Assembly (NCBI GenBank): GCA_036435485.1 | Contig: CM071598.1 | Location: forward strand, 42,174,501-42,238,500 | Origin: Saposhnikovia divaricata | Taxonomy: Eukaryota; Streptophyta; Magnoliopsida; Apiales; Apiaceae | Reading direction: 5' to 3' | Length of the DNA stretch: 64,000 bases | Shown here: piece by piece, positions 1 through 12,149 of the stretch | Layout: each line of letters opens with the position of its first letter | How positions within the stretch are numbered: the first letter of the stretch is position 1 | The notes under the pieces: generated by a model | What the model was told of the DNA's origin: nothing | The model's database searches: none | What the model saw: only the letters and a program-made list of their open reading frames with translations | Translations under genes and position numbers: made by a program

Positions 1-1465
1 TCCGGAGCAATGCAAATCTGATTGTAGCCTGAATAACCATCAAGGAGTCAATAGTAGTCATGTCCCGCCAACCTGTCTAGCATCTGATCAATGAATGGCA
101 GAGGAAAGTGATCTTTTCTCGTGGCTTTGTTGAGCTTCCTATAGTCCATGCAAACTCTCCACCCCGTGACTGTTCGAGTAGGAATGAGTTCATTCTTATC
201 ATTAGCAACAACTGTCATGCCTCCTTTCTTTGGCACACATTGAACCGTACTCACCCAAGAACTTTCTGAGATAGGATATATAATACCCGTATCAAGCCAC
301 TTTAGAATTTCCTTCTTCACCACCTCTTTCATAATCGGATTAAGTCTCCGCTGATGCTCAACAGTAGGCTTAGCTCCCTCCTCTAGCAGAATTTTGTGCA
401 TGCAATAAGAAGGGCTGATTCCCTTGATATCTGCTATGGTCCAACCAATGGCTGATTTGAACTCTCTCAGAATTCGCAAGAGCTTTTCTTCCTCACTACC
501 TGACAAGTTAGAAGCAATAATAACCGGTAATGTAGATGCATCACCAAGAAACGCATACCTCAAGTGTTCGGGCAATGGTTTGAGTTCAAGTGTAGGAGCT
601 TCCTCAATAGATGGTTTAAGACGACCCTCAGAATTTCTCAGCTCTCCTAACCCCAAAGATTCAAATGGTAAGTCAAATTTCCTCTTGCACGGAGCTGAAT
701 TCAATTGTTGTAATTGCTCGGCTACTTCCTCATCTTCAAAATCAGAATCACCAACTAACACTCTCTCCAAAGAATCCGACTTAAGCAATTGCTCCATCTC
801 TGTAGTAACCGCAGAATCAACCAAATCCACCATCAAGCATTCTTCTTCATCAGTGGGAAATTTCATCGCATTGAACACATTAAAAGTGACATTCTGGTCT
901 TGCACCCTCATGGTGAGTTCTCCTTTCTGCACATCGATCAAGGTACTACCCGTAGCTAAGAACGGCCTTCCCAAGATTATGGGAATCTTCTTATCTTCCT
1001 CGAAATCCAAGATAACAAATCAGCAGGGAAGATGAGCTTATCAACTTTCACCAAGACATCCTCCACTATGCCTCTAGGATAAGTAATTGAATGATCGGCC
1101 AATTGCAAAGAGATGTTGGTTGGCTTTGGATCTGGTAGACCAAGTTGCAAGAATACTGACAAGGGCATGAGATTGATGCTAGCTCCCAAGTCACACAAGC
1201 ACTTTTCAAAAAATAGATTGCCAATAGTGCATGGAATAGTAAAACTACCCGGATCCTTTTGCTTCGGAGGCAACTTCTGTTGCAGAACAACACTACACTC
1301 TTCCGTTAAGGCAACGGTCTCTAATGCATCAAGCTTCAACTTACGAGAGAGAATACCTTTCATGAACTTGGCATAGCTTGGCATCTGTTCAAGAGCTTCC
1401 GCAAAAGGAATGTTAATCTGCAACTTCTTGAACACCTCTAAAAACTTAGCATACTTAGTATCCAA
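1..1465 (-). pseudogene. Athila-like protease and N-terminal reverse transcriptase, broken
   Basis: The part from 1465 to about 1020 encodes an aspartic-protease-like segment. The FEKCLCDLGASINLMPLSVF stretch carries the D-L-G-A variant of the retroviral-type D-S/T-G active site. At about 1010-1022 the frame shifts by one base and continues in the 1010-48 register (RPFLATGSTLIDVQKGEL). After an acidic linker, reverse transcriptase begins: CMHKILLEEGAKP, then WVSTVQCVPKKGG and WRVCMDYRKLNKATR. An in-frame TGA at 48-50 interrupts RT, and RT text (DGYSGYNQ) continues to base 1. The catalytic motif lies beyond the window. Confidence 0.85.
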
Positions 1466-1480
1466 ATTCTACTTCTAGAG

Positions 1481-3034
1481 TCATCTAGGATATGGAGGAG
1501 GAGGATAAATCTGAGTGTTCTTTGTAGACTTCTCCACAGAATTTTTAACAAGTTCCTTGCTCTTCTCTACTTCACCATCCAGCTCCTCAGCTACTAAGTC
1601 AGATTTCTCATTGTCAGGCACTTCAGATTTTTCAACATGCTGATTCTGCACTTCTTCATCTTCTTTAGCGGCTGATTTAGGATCTGATGTCACCTTTCCC
1701 GATCTCAAAGTCACGGCCTTCACCTGCTCCTTGTTGTCCCTCCTACCTGGATTTGCTTCCGTATCACTAGGAAGAGTTCCTTGTTGTCTACTAAGTAAGG
1801 CACTTGCAATCTGTCCCACCTGGGTTTCCAAGACCTTTTGAGAAGCTTGCAGGTTCTTCACCATCATCCACAAATCATCCCTTTCTGATTTTTCATTAGA
1901 TGATTGCCCCGCATGAGCCTGGGGCTGTTGCTGCTAAAATCCAGGAGGTTGATATGGTTGCCTTGGAGCATACTGTTGCTGATAACCTTGATTGAATGAC
2001 CTTGCTTGCTGACCCTGAAACTGCTGATAGGGCTGCTGAGGTTGTTGAGCACTTTGGTTGTTGCTCCAGCTGAAGTTAGGATGATTCCTGTTGTTTGGAT
2101 GATAGGTGGCTGGAACTGGTGCAGCAGGTCTCTGAAAATTACTTACAAACTGTGCTGATTCAGAAGAGATAGCACACTGATTCGTATCATGTGCGCCCGC
2201 ACATAGCTCACAAATACTAGCAACCTGCTGAACTCCATAATTAGCAAGAGACTCCACCTTCATCGTGAGAGCCTTCAACTGAGCTGCTACCTTACCTTGA
2301 GAAAGCCTCTGTGTTGGATTCTGATATTCATTAGCAGCCATTATCTCAATAAGATCATAAGCTTCCTCATAGCTCTTCGCCCACAGAGCTCCACCTGATG
2401 CTGCATCTAGCAAAGGCCTAGACTGTGCTCCCAACCCATTGTAGAAACCATTAATAACCATCCAATCAGGCATGCCATGATGAAGACACTTTCGTAGCAT
2501 CTCCTTATAACGTTCCCAAGCCTCACACAAAGACTCGCCAGATTGCTGTTGAAATTGGGTTAACTGGTTCCTTATTGCTGCAGTTTTCGCTATAGGGAAG
2601 AATTTAGTAAGAAACTTCTGAGCAAGATCCTCCCATGTAGTAATGGAACCAGCTGGTAGAGAGTGTAACCAGCCCTTAGCCTTATCCCTTAAAGAGAATG
2701 GGAAAAGCCTCAACTTGATAGCATCATCCGACACACCATTAAACTTGAAAGTGTCGCAGATCTCGATAAAGTCCCGGATATGCATGTTAGGATCCTCTGT
2801 CGAAGCACCCCCAAACTGAACCGAATTCTACACCATCTGAATTGTGCTCGGCTTGATCTCAAAGTTATTCGCTGCAATAGCTGGCCTGACAATACTAGAT
2901 TGTACGTCATTGATCTTTGGCTGCGAATAGTCCTTCAAAGCCTTGATTGCTGCTGGTAAATCTGCCATCTCTTTTACTGCTGCAAGTTCTTCTTCTGTCA
3001 GTTTTTCCTTAAGAGCCTGCAAACGTGTTCGCAT
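1481..3034 (-). pseudogene. Athila-like gag polyprotein, broken by stops
   Basis: This is a retrotransposon capsid region. The gag domain is visible from about 2785 down to 2300 (SLRDKAKGWLHSLP, followed by FLTKFFP and a CEAWERYK segment), then a Gln/Pro/Asn-rich linker (about 2140-1930) and a charged linker to 1484. The frame is one continuous register interrupted by TAG at 2828-2830 and TAG at 1934-1936, and by a cluster of TGA (1481-1483), TAG (1475-1477) and TAG (1469-1471) at the gag-protease boundary. Each stop sits where a Gln or Arg codon would be expected, so single C-to-T changes explain them all. No frameshift is apparent within gag. The ATG at 3034 is the first one after the primer site and fits the usual Athila start. 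Confidence 0.85.
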
Positions 3035-3148
3035 ACACGTTCAAGTACCTGAAAACACACTGAAACAAACAACTAAGTAAGAAATCCGAGTCAGTGAACG
3101 CTAACGACCACTGATGACAAGCACATAAACTAAACAAAACACCGATGA

Positions 3149-3166
3149 TCCCCGGCTGCGGCGCCA
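3149..3166 (-). other. Primer-binding site, tRNA-Asp type
   Basis: Minus-strand TGGCGCCGCAGCCGGGGA begins a few bases inside the LTR end. It matches the complement of the 3' end of plant tRNA-Asp at all but two positions (CA in place of TT), the usual primer for Athila/Tat elements. Confidence 0.85.
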
Positions 3167-3172
3167 AAAACT

Positions 3173-4625
3173 TGTTATCACAAAATTACGCAAGCGCACG
3201 TAGTCACAAGTAATATAAATTAAGTTCGTTCCGCAAAGATCTGGTTAAGTTTTAATCAGAAAATATGCCTATGCAACAATGTATGGTCTTAATTCACTGC
3301 TAAGAAAAATAATAATTTTGGGATTGATTATCTAAATTAAACTAGAATGCAAATATTAAACTAAGAATTAAATTAACTAATGAGATTGAAATCGAATTAC
3401 TAATATGAGAATAAACATGGGATCCTAACTTCATTAAATACTTTCCTTAGATCTGACGCCTTTAATCTCTATATGCAATGGTTTTGATATTTGATCGGAT
3501 AACACGAAATAAGTATACGCTACCTGTCAGCATACGCATACCAAACTAAACATACATCCACAAAAGAGATAGAAGATGAAAAGACACCAATTATGCTTAG
3601 ACCCTATATGTCTATAGAATTTGAAAACATAACGGTTGAAGAACAGGTTATCCATTAAGATCACATAGGGTAGTATAAGTATTTTCATCTCACACCACGA
3701 ATCATATTGATAAACAATTATGAACCTATGCTAGCATGGCAAGTTCGAAATCTCAAGATCCACTTTCACTTCACAAGAGATTAACAATTCAATTTAGATG
3801 TTAGCTACGCATCTAAAAGCATTAAGATCTCTACAGCATCAAGATACTAAGTTCCATAAATAAATCCGTTAGAATCCCATGACAACGATTAGCCCATAAT
3901 TGAACCGTTCATCGTCATGGGAATTGATGAAAACATGATAATTAATAAGATATGAAAGAAAGAAGCAATAATATTAATAAAAACAAGAGTTGAAAGAACA
4001 AATCTATAATCCAAAGTATACAAAAGATGAAGTAGATCTAGATCATTGCTTGTCACCGAGCTTGAATCCTTCTCCACTTTTCTCTCTTGCAGTTCTACGT
4101 TACAATAATAAAAAGCTGATACAAATTACATGGTAGGATGTGTTTTTATAGACTCTAGAAGTCTTGACCAATAAGCAATTACCTTCTATTACAATTAGAA
4201 TTCGATTAAGGTAACAAAAACTGCCCAAAATACAATTAGAATTAGAAAAAGGGCAAAACTGGAATTTTTCTGCTTTGCTTCTCATAGAACACGCGCGCGA
4301 TTTTATTCAGCACGTCCCCTGCACCTGCTATCTATCCCAGGTTGTAGAAAATCTCTCAAGCTTCGCGTGAGCTGTAAGATCGCTGAAAACGGACTTCTAG
4401 AACTCCAGATATGGCCAAAACAGTGTAGACTGCGCAACCTTCCCGGAAAATCCGAATTTTAATCAGTTAATCCTCCCCACACAATAGAAGCATCACCCTT
4501 AATCGACATTCTTGCAAGTCTGCACAACTAAGCAAAACACATCAAAACAACAATAAATTTGAGGTCAAGTCAATCAATTTAAGCCGAATTTAAGCGATCC
4601 AAGTGGATATAAAATCCACTTATCA
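3173..4625 (-). repeat. Athila-like 5' LTR
   Basis: This 1,453-bp LTR reads TGATAAGTGG at its 5' end (plus coordinate 4625) and TGATAACA at its 3' end (3173) on the minus strand, so it has the canonical TG...CA ends and abuts the primer site. No open frame of interest is inside. The left-hand LTR is outside the window, so age cannot be estimated. Confidence 0.82.
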
Positions 4626-5114
4626 TTGTTTTATTTTGTTGTCTGAATCTCTGTCTGTATGCATATGGACACATGTCAGCTCTGTTTTACTAACCCACGG
4701 GCTTTTCTCAATATCTATTAAGTATATTATTTTTTTTTAATATTATATGTTATTACATATCAAATTGTTGTTAAAGAATTCCATTACACGTTCAATCATG
4801 ATTATATCCTTTTTATATTATAATTTTCTTTTAAAGTTCAATTCCATTACAACCTTTTTTAATCATATCCTTTTTAGATTATAATTTTCTTTTTAATATG
4901 ATATAATCTTGATCGTCTATTTTTAAAAATATTATATTTAACGGATGAGATTATTTTGGTAGTACAGTGACCAAACCAAAATTATGGATAAGATCTCCCT
5001 TACGCTTATTATATATAAGGATATAAGGTAAGCCTGAATGTAAATTCATGTGCAGTCCACTTAAGGTGAAAAAATCATGATAGTAAAATTGTTTTATCTT
5101 TCGATTTTAACTAA
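4626..5114. other. AT-rich intergenic DNA with an unoccupied Helitron target paralogue
   Basis: No gene is seen. From about 4740 to 5035 the sequence is a diverged copy of 48990-49257 plus 50038-50055. Around 5010-5030 it contains the uninterrupted version of the site that the second Helitron occupies at 49257/50038. Confidence 0.7.
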
Positions 5115-6649
5115 CTAGATTAAAACCCGTGCGATGCACGGATTTCTTTTAATATTATATATATTTTTTTATTAATTTGAATTACTCTTTTTAAAATAAG
5201 AATTTTGGAGGCTTAAATTTTTAAATGAGATGATTTGATAATAATTATATAAATGTTATCCGTGATATTTCCTAGGAAAAGAGGAATTTTAGTTAGAAAA
5301 TATTGAAAAGATGACATTTAAAAGATAATCGATTATTTTTTAGTACTTATAAAATTATTATTTAATTTTATTAAATAGAATGCCGTGATTTAACTGGAAA
5401 AAGAGAGGTCTTAGTTAGAGAAAATTAAAAAGGAAACATTTTTAGGTGAAAAAGGTAATTGATTAGTTTTCAGTAAATATAATTCAATTATGTTATTTTA
5501 CTAAATAAAATTGCTCAAAATGTTTTAAGAAAATGAAAAATTAATATTGCCCGTGATATTTTTAGAAAAAGGGTGATTTTAGTTAAAAAAATAGAAAAGA
5601 TGATACTTTTTAGATGAAAAATTTAATCGATTAATTATTAATATTATAATATTGCTATTTTATTTTATTAAATAGAACCTCCCGTGATATAATTGGAAAA
5701 AGAAAGATTTTAGTTAGAGAAAATAGAAAAGGTAATGTGAAAATTAAAAAGGTAACATGTTTTAGGTGAAAAAGGTAATTGATTATTTTATAGTAATTAT
5801 AATTTAATTTATGTTATTTTACTAAATTAAATTGCTCGTGTCTTTAGATAGTGAGAAATTAATGTTGTCCGTGATATTTCTAGAAAAAAGAAATTTTAAT
5901 TATGAAATATGGAAAAGATGATATGTTTTAGCTGAAAAAGGTAATCGGTAATTATTAGTATTATAATATTATTATTTTAATTTTATTAAATAGAACCACC
6001 CGTGATATAATTGAAAAAAAAGATATTTTAGTTACAGAATAGGAAAAAAGTAACATGTTTTGACTGAAAAAGTTAATTGATTAATTAATAGTAACTAGAA
6101 TATAATTACGTTATTTTATTAAAAAAAATTGCTCGTAGTGCTTATAAGAAAGGATAAATTTTAGTTAGATACAATATAAAAGATATTGTGTTTTTTTTTG
6201 TCCAAAAAAAAATATTGTGTTTTAACTAAAAAGAGAAATTAATTAGTTAGTGCAAAATAGAAAAGGTAATATGTTTAATCTAAAAAAGGAAATTAATTAG
6301 TTAGTAGGATGGATTTTATTTGTAATTAAGTAAGGGTAAATAAGTAAATTTTTTAATGTTTCGGTTTATATAATAGTATAGTTTTATTAAAAAAAGTGCT
6401 CGTAGTGTTTATAAGAAAGGAGAAATTTTAGTTAGATACAATATAAAATATATTGTTTTTAACTAAAAAGAGAAACTAATTAGTTAGTGCAAAATAAAAA
6501 AGGTAATATGTTTAATCTAAAAATGGAAATTAATTAGTTAGTAGGATGGATTTTATTTGTAACTAAGTAAGGGTAAATAAGTAAAATCAACAGGTACCGT
6601 ACCGATCAACCAAACTTTTAATGTTTCGACTTTTATATAATAGTATAGA
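5115..6649 (-). mobile_element. Non-autonomous Helitron
   Basis: On the minus strand the element starts TCTATACTATTATATAAAAG at 6649 and ends with the hairpin CCGTGC-ATC-GCACGG followed about 11 nt later by CTAG at 5118-5115. It lies between A (6650) and T (5114), the classic A|T Helitron insertion without target duplication. The 1.5-kb interior is AT-rich, has no Rep/helicase coding, and contains several diverged internal repeats beginning CCCGTGATAT or GCTCGTAGTG (for example 6120-6330 against 6385-6580). Confidence 0.85.
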
Positions 6650-6662
6650 TAGCATAGATATT

Positions 6663-6668
<6 letters not shown>

Positions 6669-6701
<33 letters not shown>
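6669..6701. repeat. (TA)n microsatellite
   Basis: Uninterrupted TA dinucleotide run of about 33 bp just beyond the Helitron 5' end. Confidence 0.95.
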
Positions 6702-6704
<3 letters not shown>

Positions 6705-6989
6705 GATTCAAATATTTTAGAAATTATTATGTTCTTTATTCATCATATAATTTATTTATATGAGATAAATTTATTTGTAAACATAATGTAGGTATAAATT
6801 TATATAAATATCATATAAATTCAATATTTTATGAATAACAAAAATATACATAAGAAGTTATATTGAAATTATTTTTTAAAAAATAAAACATGTCCAAGTA
6901 AATTTTATTTTTTATTTAGTTTTAGAAAGTTAAAAATCTATTTTTTTTCATTATTTTTATATATATTTTGAATTAAAAATTGAATTTAA

Positions 6990-7180
6990 AATAGAAAAAT
7001 CTTACTGGAAAACGGATTCGGATATTATCCGGATCCGGATATTATCGGGATCCGGATAATATCCGTCGGATTCGGATATTTTTTTAAAAATATTTTCAAA
7101 TCCGGATACAGATTCAAATTTTCAGATTCGGATACTCGCAGATTAACATCCGAAATATCCGTTTGACAGCCCTAATCCAA
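6990..7180. repeat. hAT-type MITE remnant (CGGATAT-rich)
   Basis: Multiple alternating CGGATAT/ATATCCG motifs, ending in CCGTTTGACAGCCCTA. This is the composition and end style of plant hAT-derived MITEs, like those at 50526 and 56956. A matching left terminus and target duplication were not found, so it is called a remnant. Confidence 0.45.
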
Positions 7181-8252
7181 TCCAATCAAAACTCGGATTC
7201 TTCGAAGTCTCTATTTGGATTTCCTCCAGCCCTCAATTCATTTCTGACACAAAAGTTCCAAGATGAACTTTCGAATGAATATTTGAATACCATGCGATTA
7301 AATTGAGGATTCCTCTAAACACTAGGTTTTAGGGATGTTACCACCATGCACCTAACTAGTATACAGGGTCGGTCGTAAAAATTTTACTGCACGGTGTGAA
7401 AATAATCAAGAGGCCCTTCTTCATTTTTTTTATAAAAATACTTAAAGGAAAACTAAGATTTAGAATTAATTGAACTAGTGCAGAATTAGTCACTCGCAAA
7501 CAACAATTTACCATACTCAAGCACTACAAAATCATACAAATGCATAAATTTTATGCTTAGGAAACAATGCAATCAACAACATATAAGTTACAAACTTTAA
7601 TTTTTATACTAGATAGTGTTAATTGTTGTCATATAAGTACGGACTCTGATAAATGTACTTACTCTAATCCTAAACCGATTAGGTTTCATAAACTTGTATA
7701 ATGAAACTTGATCAATAAACTCAGATAGTACGAGGTTACTTTAAAAGATACAATCTGTTTGAACTCAGATACAAAGAACATCTATTTTTTGAAACAATGC
7801 CTCAAATTCGACTAACAAGAATGGAAGAGGAGAAATGTTAACTTTACAAGAAAGCAAAACTGATTTTGGTTTCTTACAAATAACCTAAAATAGAATATAG
7901 ATATAAGGACCTGCATATTATTTTTGGCCCCTGATTTTGATGAGTCCAGTAAAATCGCACGTCCTGCACTGGTTCAGAACCACCTATATGCTAGTATGTT
8001 CGGCTATGCACAATTTAACTTTATCATTCAAGCTTAAATTGTTTGTATATATGTAGGAACGTTTCACAATATTTCAAGGATACACTATGAGTTATCCTGT
8101 GTTTATTCTGAGAATGCAGCAGCTATTACGACTAAATTAACCTTGTCCTTATTAAAGATATACATCATCAGCTTTCAGCAATGCAATACAAGATCAACTA
8201 TCTCAAACACAAAATAATGTATTCAAAACAACAATAAACTCCCAACAAAATT
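7181..8252. other. Intergenic AT-rich DNA, no feature recognised
   Basis: No coding, terminal-repeat or tandem structure could be supported here. It lies downstream of CAD copy 1. Confidence 0.6.
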
Positions 8253-9014
8253 TCACTCAGTCTTCAATGTATTTGCAACATCAATGACAAACCTGTATCG
8301 GACATCAGACTTGACAAGTCTCTCCATTGCAGTGTTCACATAGTCCACAATAATAACCTCAACATCAGTAGTTATGTTGTGCTTTGCTGCAAAATCAAGC
8401 ATTTCTTGTGTTTCCTTCAGTCCACAGATAGTACTCCCAGCAGGAGTCTTTCCCCCTGTCAAATTTTTACTCACATTTAGTATCACAACATACTTTTCAT
8501 TAACAATTCATGAGGTAAGACCGTCTTCCTACTTCAAATCTTAATAGACACCTGCATTTGTTCCGGGTCACGACTTATCAAAAAGGAATCTGCACCGAGT
8601 TTTTCCAACGTGCGCTTCCTTCTTTTTGCTGCCGGAAGTACTAATAACTGTAACATGTGCACCAAAAGTTTTTACCAACTTAACAGCTAGATGGCCTAGC
8701 CCACCTTAGCCTACAACACCAACCTTAGTACCAGGCTTGTCGAGTTCAAAGTATTTTAGGGGACTATAAGTTGTGATCCCCGCAAACAACAGAGGAGCAC
8801 CAGAATCGAATGGCAAATTCAGTGGCCAACGAAGAACGAAATGCTCATCCACAACCATAGACTCAGAACTTGCTTTACACAGTGATTCTCCGTATTGTCG
8901 CAGCAACCATCACACCAACGACAAGATCCAACTAAGACCCCTACTCCAACATTATCTCCAGTATTGACTTTTTCCACTTTCCCAACTTCGGTTACCACAC
9001 CAACAATTTCGTGT
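8253..9014 (-). pseudogene. CAD/mannitol dehydrogenase-like copy 1, decayed
   Basis: This is the oldest member of the dehydrogenase array. The last exon (8253-8455) is intact in length (203 nt) and reads to a stop after ANTLKTE. Exon 4 is missing except for a few bases near 8500. The exon 3 remnant (about 8553-9014) retains EHFVLRWPLNLP and the segment ending GTKVGVVG. It has a stop (TAA) within the GLGGLG nucleotide-binding motif, scrambled text around 8600-8640, and no complete structural-zinc cysteine lobe. The catalytic-zinc Cys of LLCAG is Phe (LLFAG). Exons 1 and 2 are absent upstream. No enzyme could be made. Confidence 0.85.
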
Positions 9015-9808
9015 CTGTATCAATAGTATCAGTTGTTACATATGAATTAGCATCAATTCGAGTAAATAAGATAATGCGATTTTTCCAGAATTATTATTAT
9101 CGAATTCCCATTTGTTCTGATTAGAGCATTAGTTGTCAAACCAGGTAGTCGAAGAAGGACCTGCTGCACCAAAAGTTTCATGGGTGCTATTCATCAGACT
9201 CCATTCATAAAAATTATTTAATATAAACAATGATTGTATTAGCACCACTAATTTTAAACCTCTGGACGAGCTTTTATTAAGAACATGTGTAGTATATATA
9301 ATAAACAAAAAGTTAATTACAGAGTATCAAACCATCACTTTACAGAGTATCAAACCGTCATTTTCACATGTTGCCGGGGGCGGATACATCCTAATATTTT
9401 TAAATTTTTAAGGGGGCACCTTCCTATTTTTTCAAAATTTCAATGGTGAAAAAACATTAAACTTTGGGGACCCGTATCCTATTGTGCCCCTTACAAGATC
9501 CTCCCCGTGTACCAGCCATATCAACATTAATATGTGATAATCAAAATCGAATATAAATATATCGACATATATTAGACCTGGTGCCTGTAAAATCGAAATA
9601 AATATGTAACACAAGAACATGTATTCAAACCATCTATGTGATAATCAAAATCCAAGAGTATGTCCCGGTTCGGAGATTACAAGCGGCAATAATAAAAAAA
9701 ACACCATATAGACACAACATTAGACCATGTGTCTGTAAAACAAAATATATATCTAACAAAAGAACATGTATTCAAAACAATGATAAACTCCCCAGTCCCC
9801 CCAACACT
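9015..9808. other. Intergenic DNA between CAD copies 1 and 2
   Basis: No gene is recognised. From about 9600 to 9808 it contains two diverged versions of the 3'-flanking text found after the other CAD copies (for example ACACAAGAACATGTATTCAA), indicating local duplication of the gene's downstream flank. Confidence 0.6.
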
Positions 9809-11353
9809 TCACTCGGTCTTCAACGTATTTGCAACGTCGATGACAAACCTGTATCGAACATCAGACCTCTCAAGTCTCTCAATAGCAGTGTTCACATAAT
9901 CCATAGAAATAACTTCAACATCAGCTGTTATGTTGTGCTTCGCTGCAAAATCTAGCATTTCTTGTGTTTCCTTCAATCCACCAATATTACTGCCAGCAAT
10001 AATCTTTCTCCCTGTCAGATGCGACTCACATTTTAGTATATAACAAAATGATATTTCTAAAAAAAGACTGATATCACATCATTTGTTAAAATTATTGATA
10101 ATTAAATATCTAGGTAAAATGCTCACCGTTAATCAAAGGGAACACCGGCAGCTCATGAGGCTTTACAGGTATACCAAGCATGACAAGCTTTCCATTAGGC
10201 TTTAATACCCCAAGCAATGGAGCAAGAGGGTGATTGGCAGGTACAGTATCAATAATACCATCAAGTGAGCTCATTGCGCCCTAGTTGAATATATTCCAAG
10301 AATGATAATTAGTAATCAAATCTTTGTAACAAATTTAACACAAATATAGACTCAAATGATAATTTCAAATCTTAGTAGACACCTGCATTTGTTTCAGGTC
10401 ATGACTTATCAAAAAGGAATCAGCACCGAGTTTTTCCAGTGCTTCATTCTTTTTTTCTTCCAAAATATCTATAACTGTAACATGTGCACCAAAAGCTTTT
10501 GCCAACTTAACAGCTACATGGCCAAGCCCGCCTAATCCTACAACACCGACCTTAGTACCAGGCTTGTCGAGTCCAAAGTATTTCAGGGGACTATAAGTTG
10601 TTGTCCCGGCACACAATAGAGGAGCACCAGAATCCATTGGCAAATTCTCTGGCCAACGTATTAAAAGTATTAAAGATATTTAAACACACCAACAATTTCG
10701 TGCCTGTGTCAAAAGTATTAAAGATATTTAAACACATCTATGTTGTTTAAAGATATTTAGAAATATTAAAACATCCTCGAAATATGCTAAAAAAAAAGCC
10801 AGATAATAAATATACGATCATTCCTAATAGAATGAAACATGTGTTTCGAAAGATTTAGCAACAAAAAACATGTCTATTAAAAAGAGATTATAAACATAGA
10901 AAGTACAGGGACATACCCAGGGACGACAGGATAATTAGTGATGCCCCATTCATTTTTGATCATGTGAAGATCTGAATGACATACCCCGCAGTACAAAACT
11001 TTGAACCTCACATCCTTAACACCTGTTGCCCTGCACCATTCATAATCATAACAACATTTTTAAGTTATAATCAAGATCAAAGATACAGTATATATATTAG
11101 TTTGCACAAATATAAACTAATCAAACCAACAACTTTTGTTCCTTTAAAAACAAGCGACATCTACTACCGCCAATGTAATTCGTAATTTCGTGATCTGTGA
11201 TTTGTACAACTGTGAATTGCGATGCGACAGTGAGAATGAAAGATTATATTTATATATGGGGGAAAAGAAAAAAAAATTTACACCTTCTTGAAAACTTGAA
11301 TGGAGAAAGAACTCCAGTGGTGTCCCTGGCGGCCAAGCCAAAATCCTTGACAG

Positions 11354-11747
11354 TGTTGAGAATAAAGAGCAAAATGAGGAGTATAAATTTTGATTACTAA
11401 TGAAATGATTTTCCAGCTCAGCATAATGACTTGGATTGACAGCTAAGAAGTTAGTTATAACTAACTAATAGCTACAACATTGTGTGCTGCTGATATATAC
11501 ATAGCAGATAGGATTCATTTCTTATTAGTTAAGCAATGTGTTAGTTAGAATCTCTCTCTCGTTCTAATGTCTCTCTCGTCTCTCTCTCTCTGGCTTATCT
11601 CTCTCTGGCTTATCTCTTTAGGTTCATTGTTCAGTACAGTAATGTAGCCATGTCTCTGTAACTCTGATCTGTAATCAGTTTGTAGTTTCTATTGTTTGTA
11701 ATCAGTAATCAAACAGACTATTCTTGTTTTGTTCAAGCATTGTAACA
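11354..11747 (+). repeat. Copia 5' LTR
   Basis: This 394-bp LTR begins TGTTGAGAATAAAG and ends CATTGTAACA. It contains a TC-rich tract near 11550-11620 in which a 17-bp unit (TCTCTCTGGCTTATCTC type) is doubled relative to the 3' LTR. Confidence 0.97.
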
Positions 11748-11759
11748 TGGTATCAGAGC
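11748..11759 (+). other. Copia primer-binding site (tRNA-Met)
   Basis: TGGTATCAGAGC follows the 5' LTR directly. This is the initiator tRNA-Met primer site typical of plant copia elements. Confidence 0.93.
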
Positions 11760-12149
11760 ACGAGGTTGCGATCTTGATCGATTCGATATATTCTTTGAGT
11801 TCTTCGAGTTGAATTCTCTTATTAATCATTACTCAATTGAGATCGGTTAGTTTTTCGTCTCAAAACAGTTTACTTCTTGAAATTTCATCATTGAATCTTA
11901 TTGTGATTTGTTGATAGTTATTGAAATGATCTTTGATATCTTCTTGTTCTTGATATTGATCGATTAAACATTTTAGTTGATCTTTGATTTTTGATATCTG
12001 TTATCAATTCTTTGAATTACTCGAAGTTGAATCTTCTCTGTTTGTTTCTTGATCAAACATTTTTTTTACTCAATCGAGTTGAATTTCTTCTGTTGATATT
12101 TGTTTTCTTCTGTTTGATTCTTGAATGCGTTAAGATCTTGTTGTTCAAA

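Larger units (their letters stand above)
1..3172 (-). mobile_element. Athila-like Ty3 retrotransposon, internal region (partial)
   Basis: Read on the minus strand this is primer-binding site, gag, protease and the beginning of reverse transcriptase, running off the left edge of the window. The gag/pol order, the tRNA-Asp-type primer site next to the LTR, and RT text such as MDYRKLNKATRKDHFPLPF place it in the Athila/Tat branch of Ty3 elements. The coding region is broken by at least five in-frame stops before RT, one stop in RT and one frameshift, so this copy cannot make its own proteins. The second LTR lies outside the window. Confidence 0.9.

Noticed and set aside
424..1376. Plus-strand frames of 87-203 codons opposite the Athila pol region
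   Set aside because: Antisense shadows of the decayed protease and RT. They encode no recognisable protein.
7181..8252. Search for additional CAD exons upstream of copy 1
   Set aside because: No text matching exons 1, 2 or 4 was found. Copy 1 starts abruptly.
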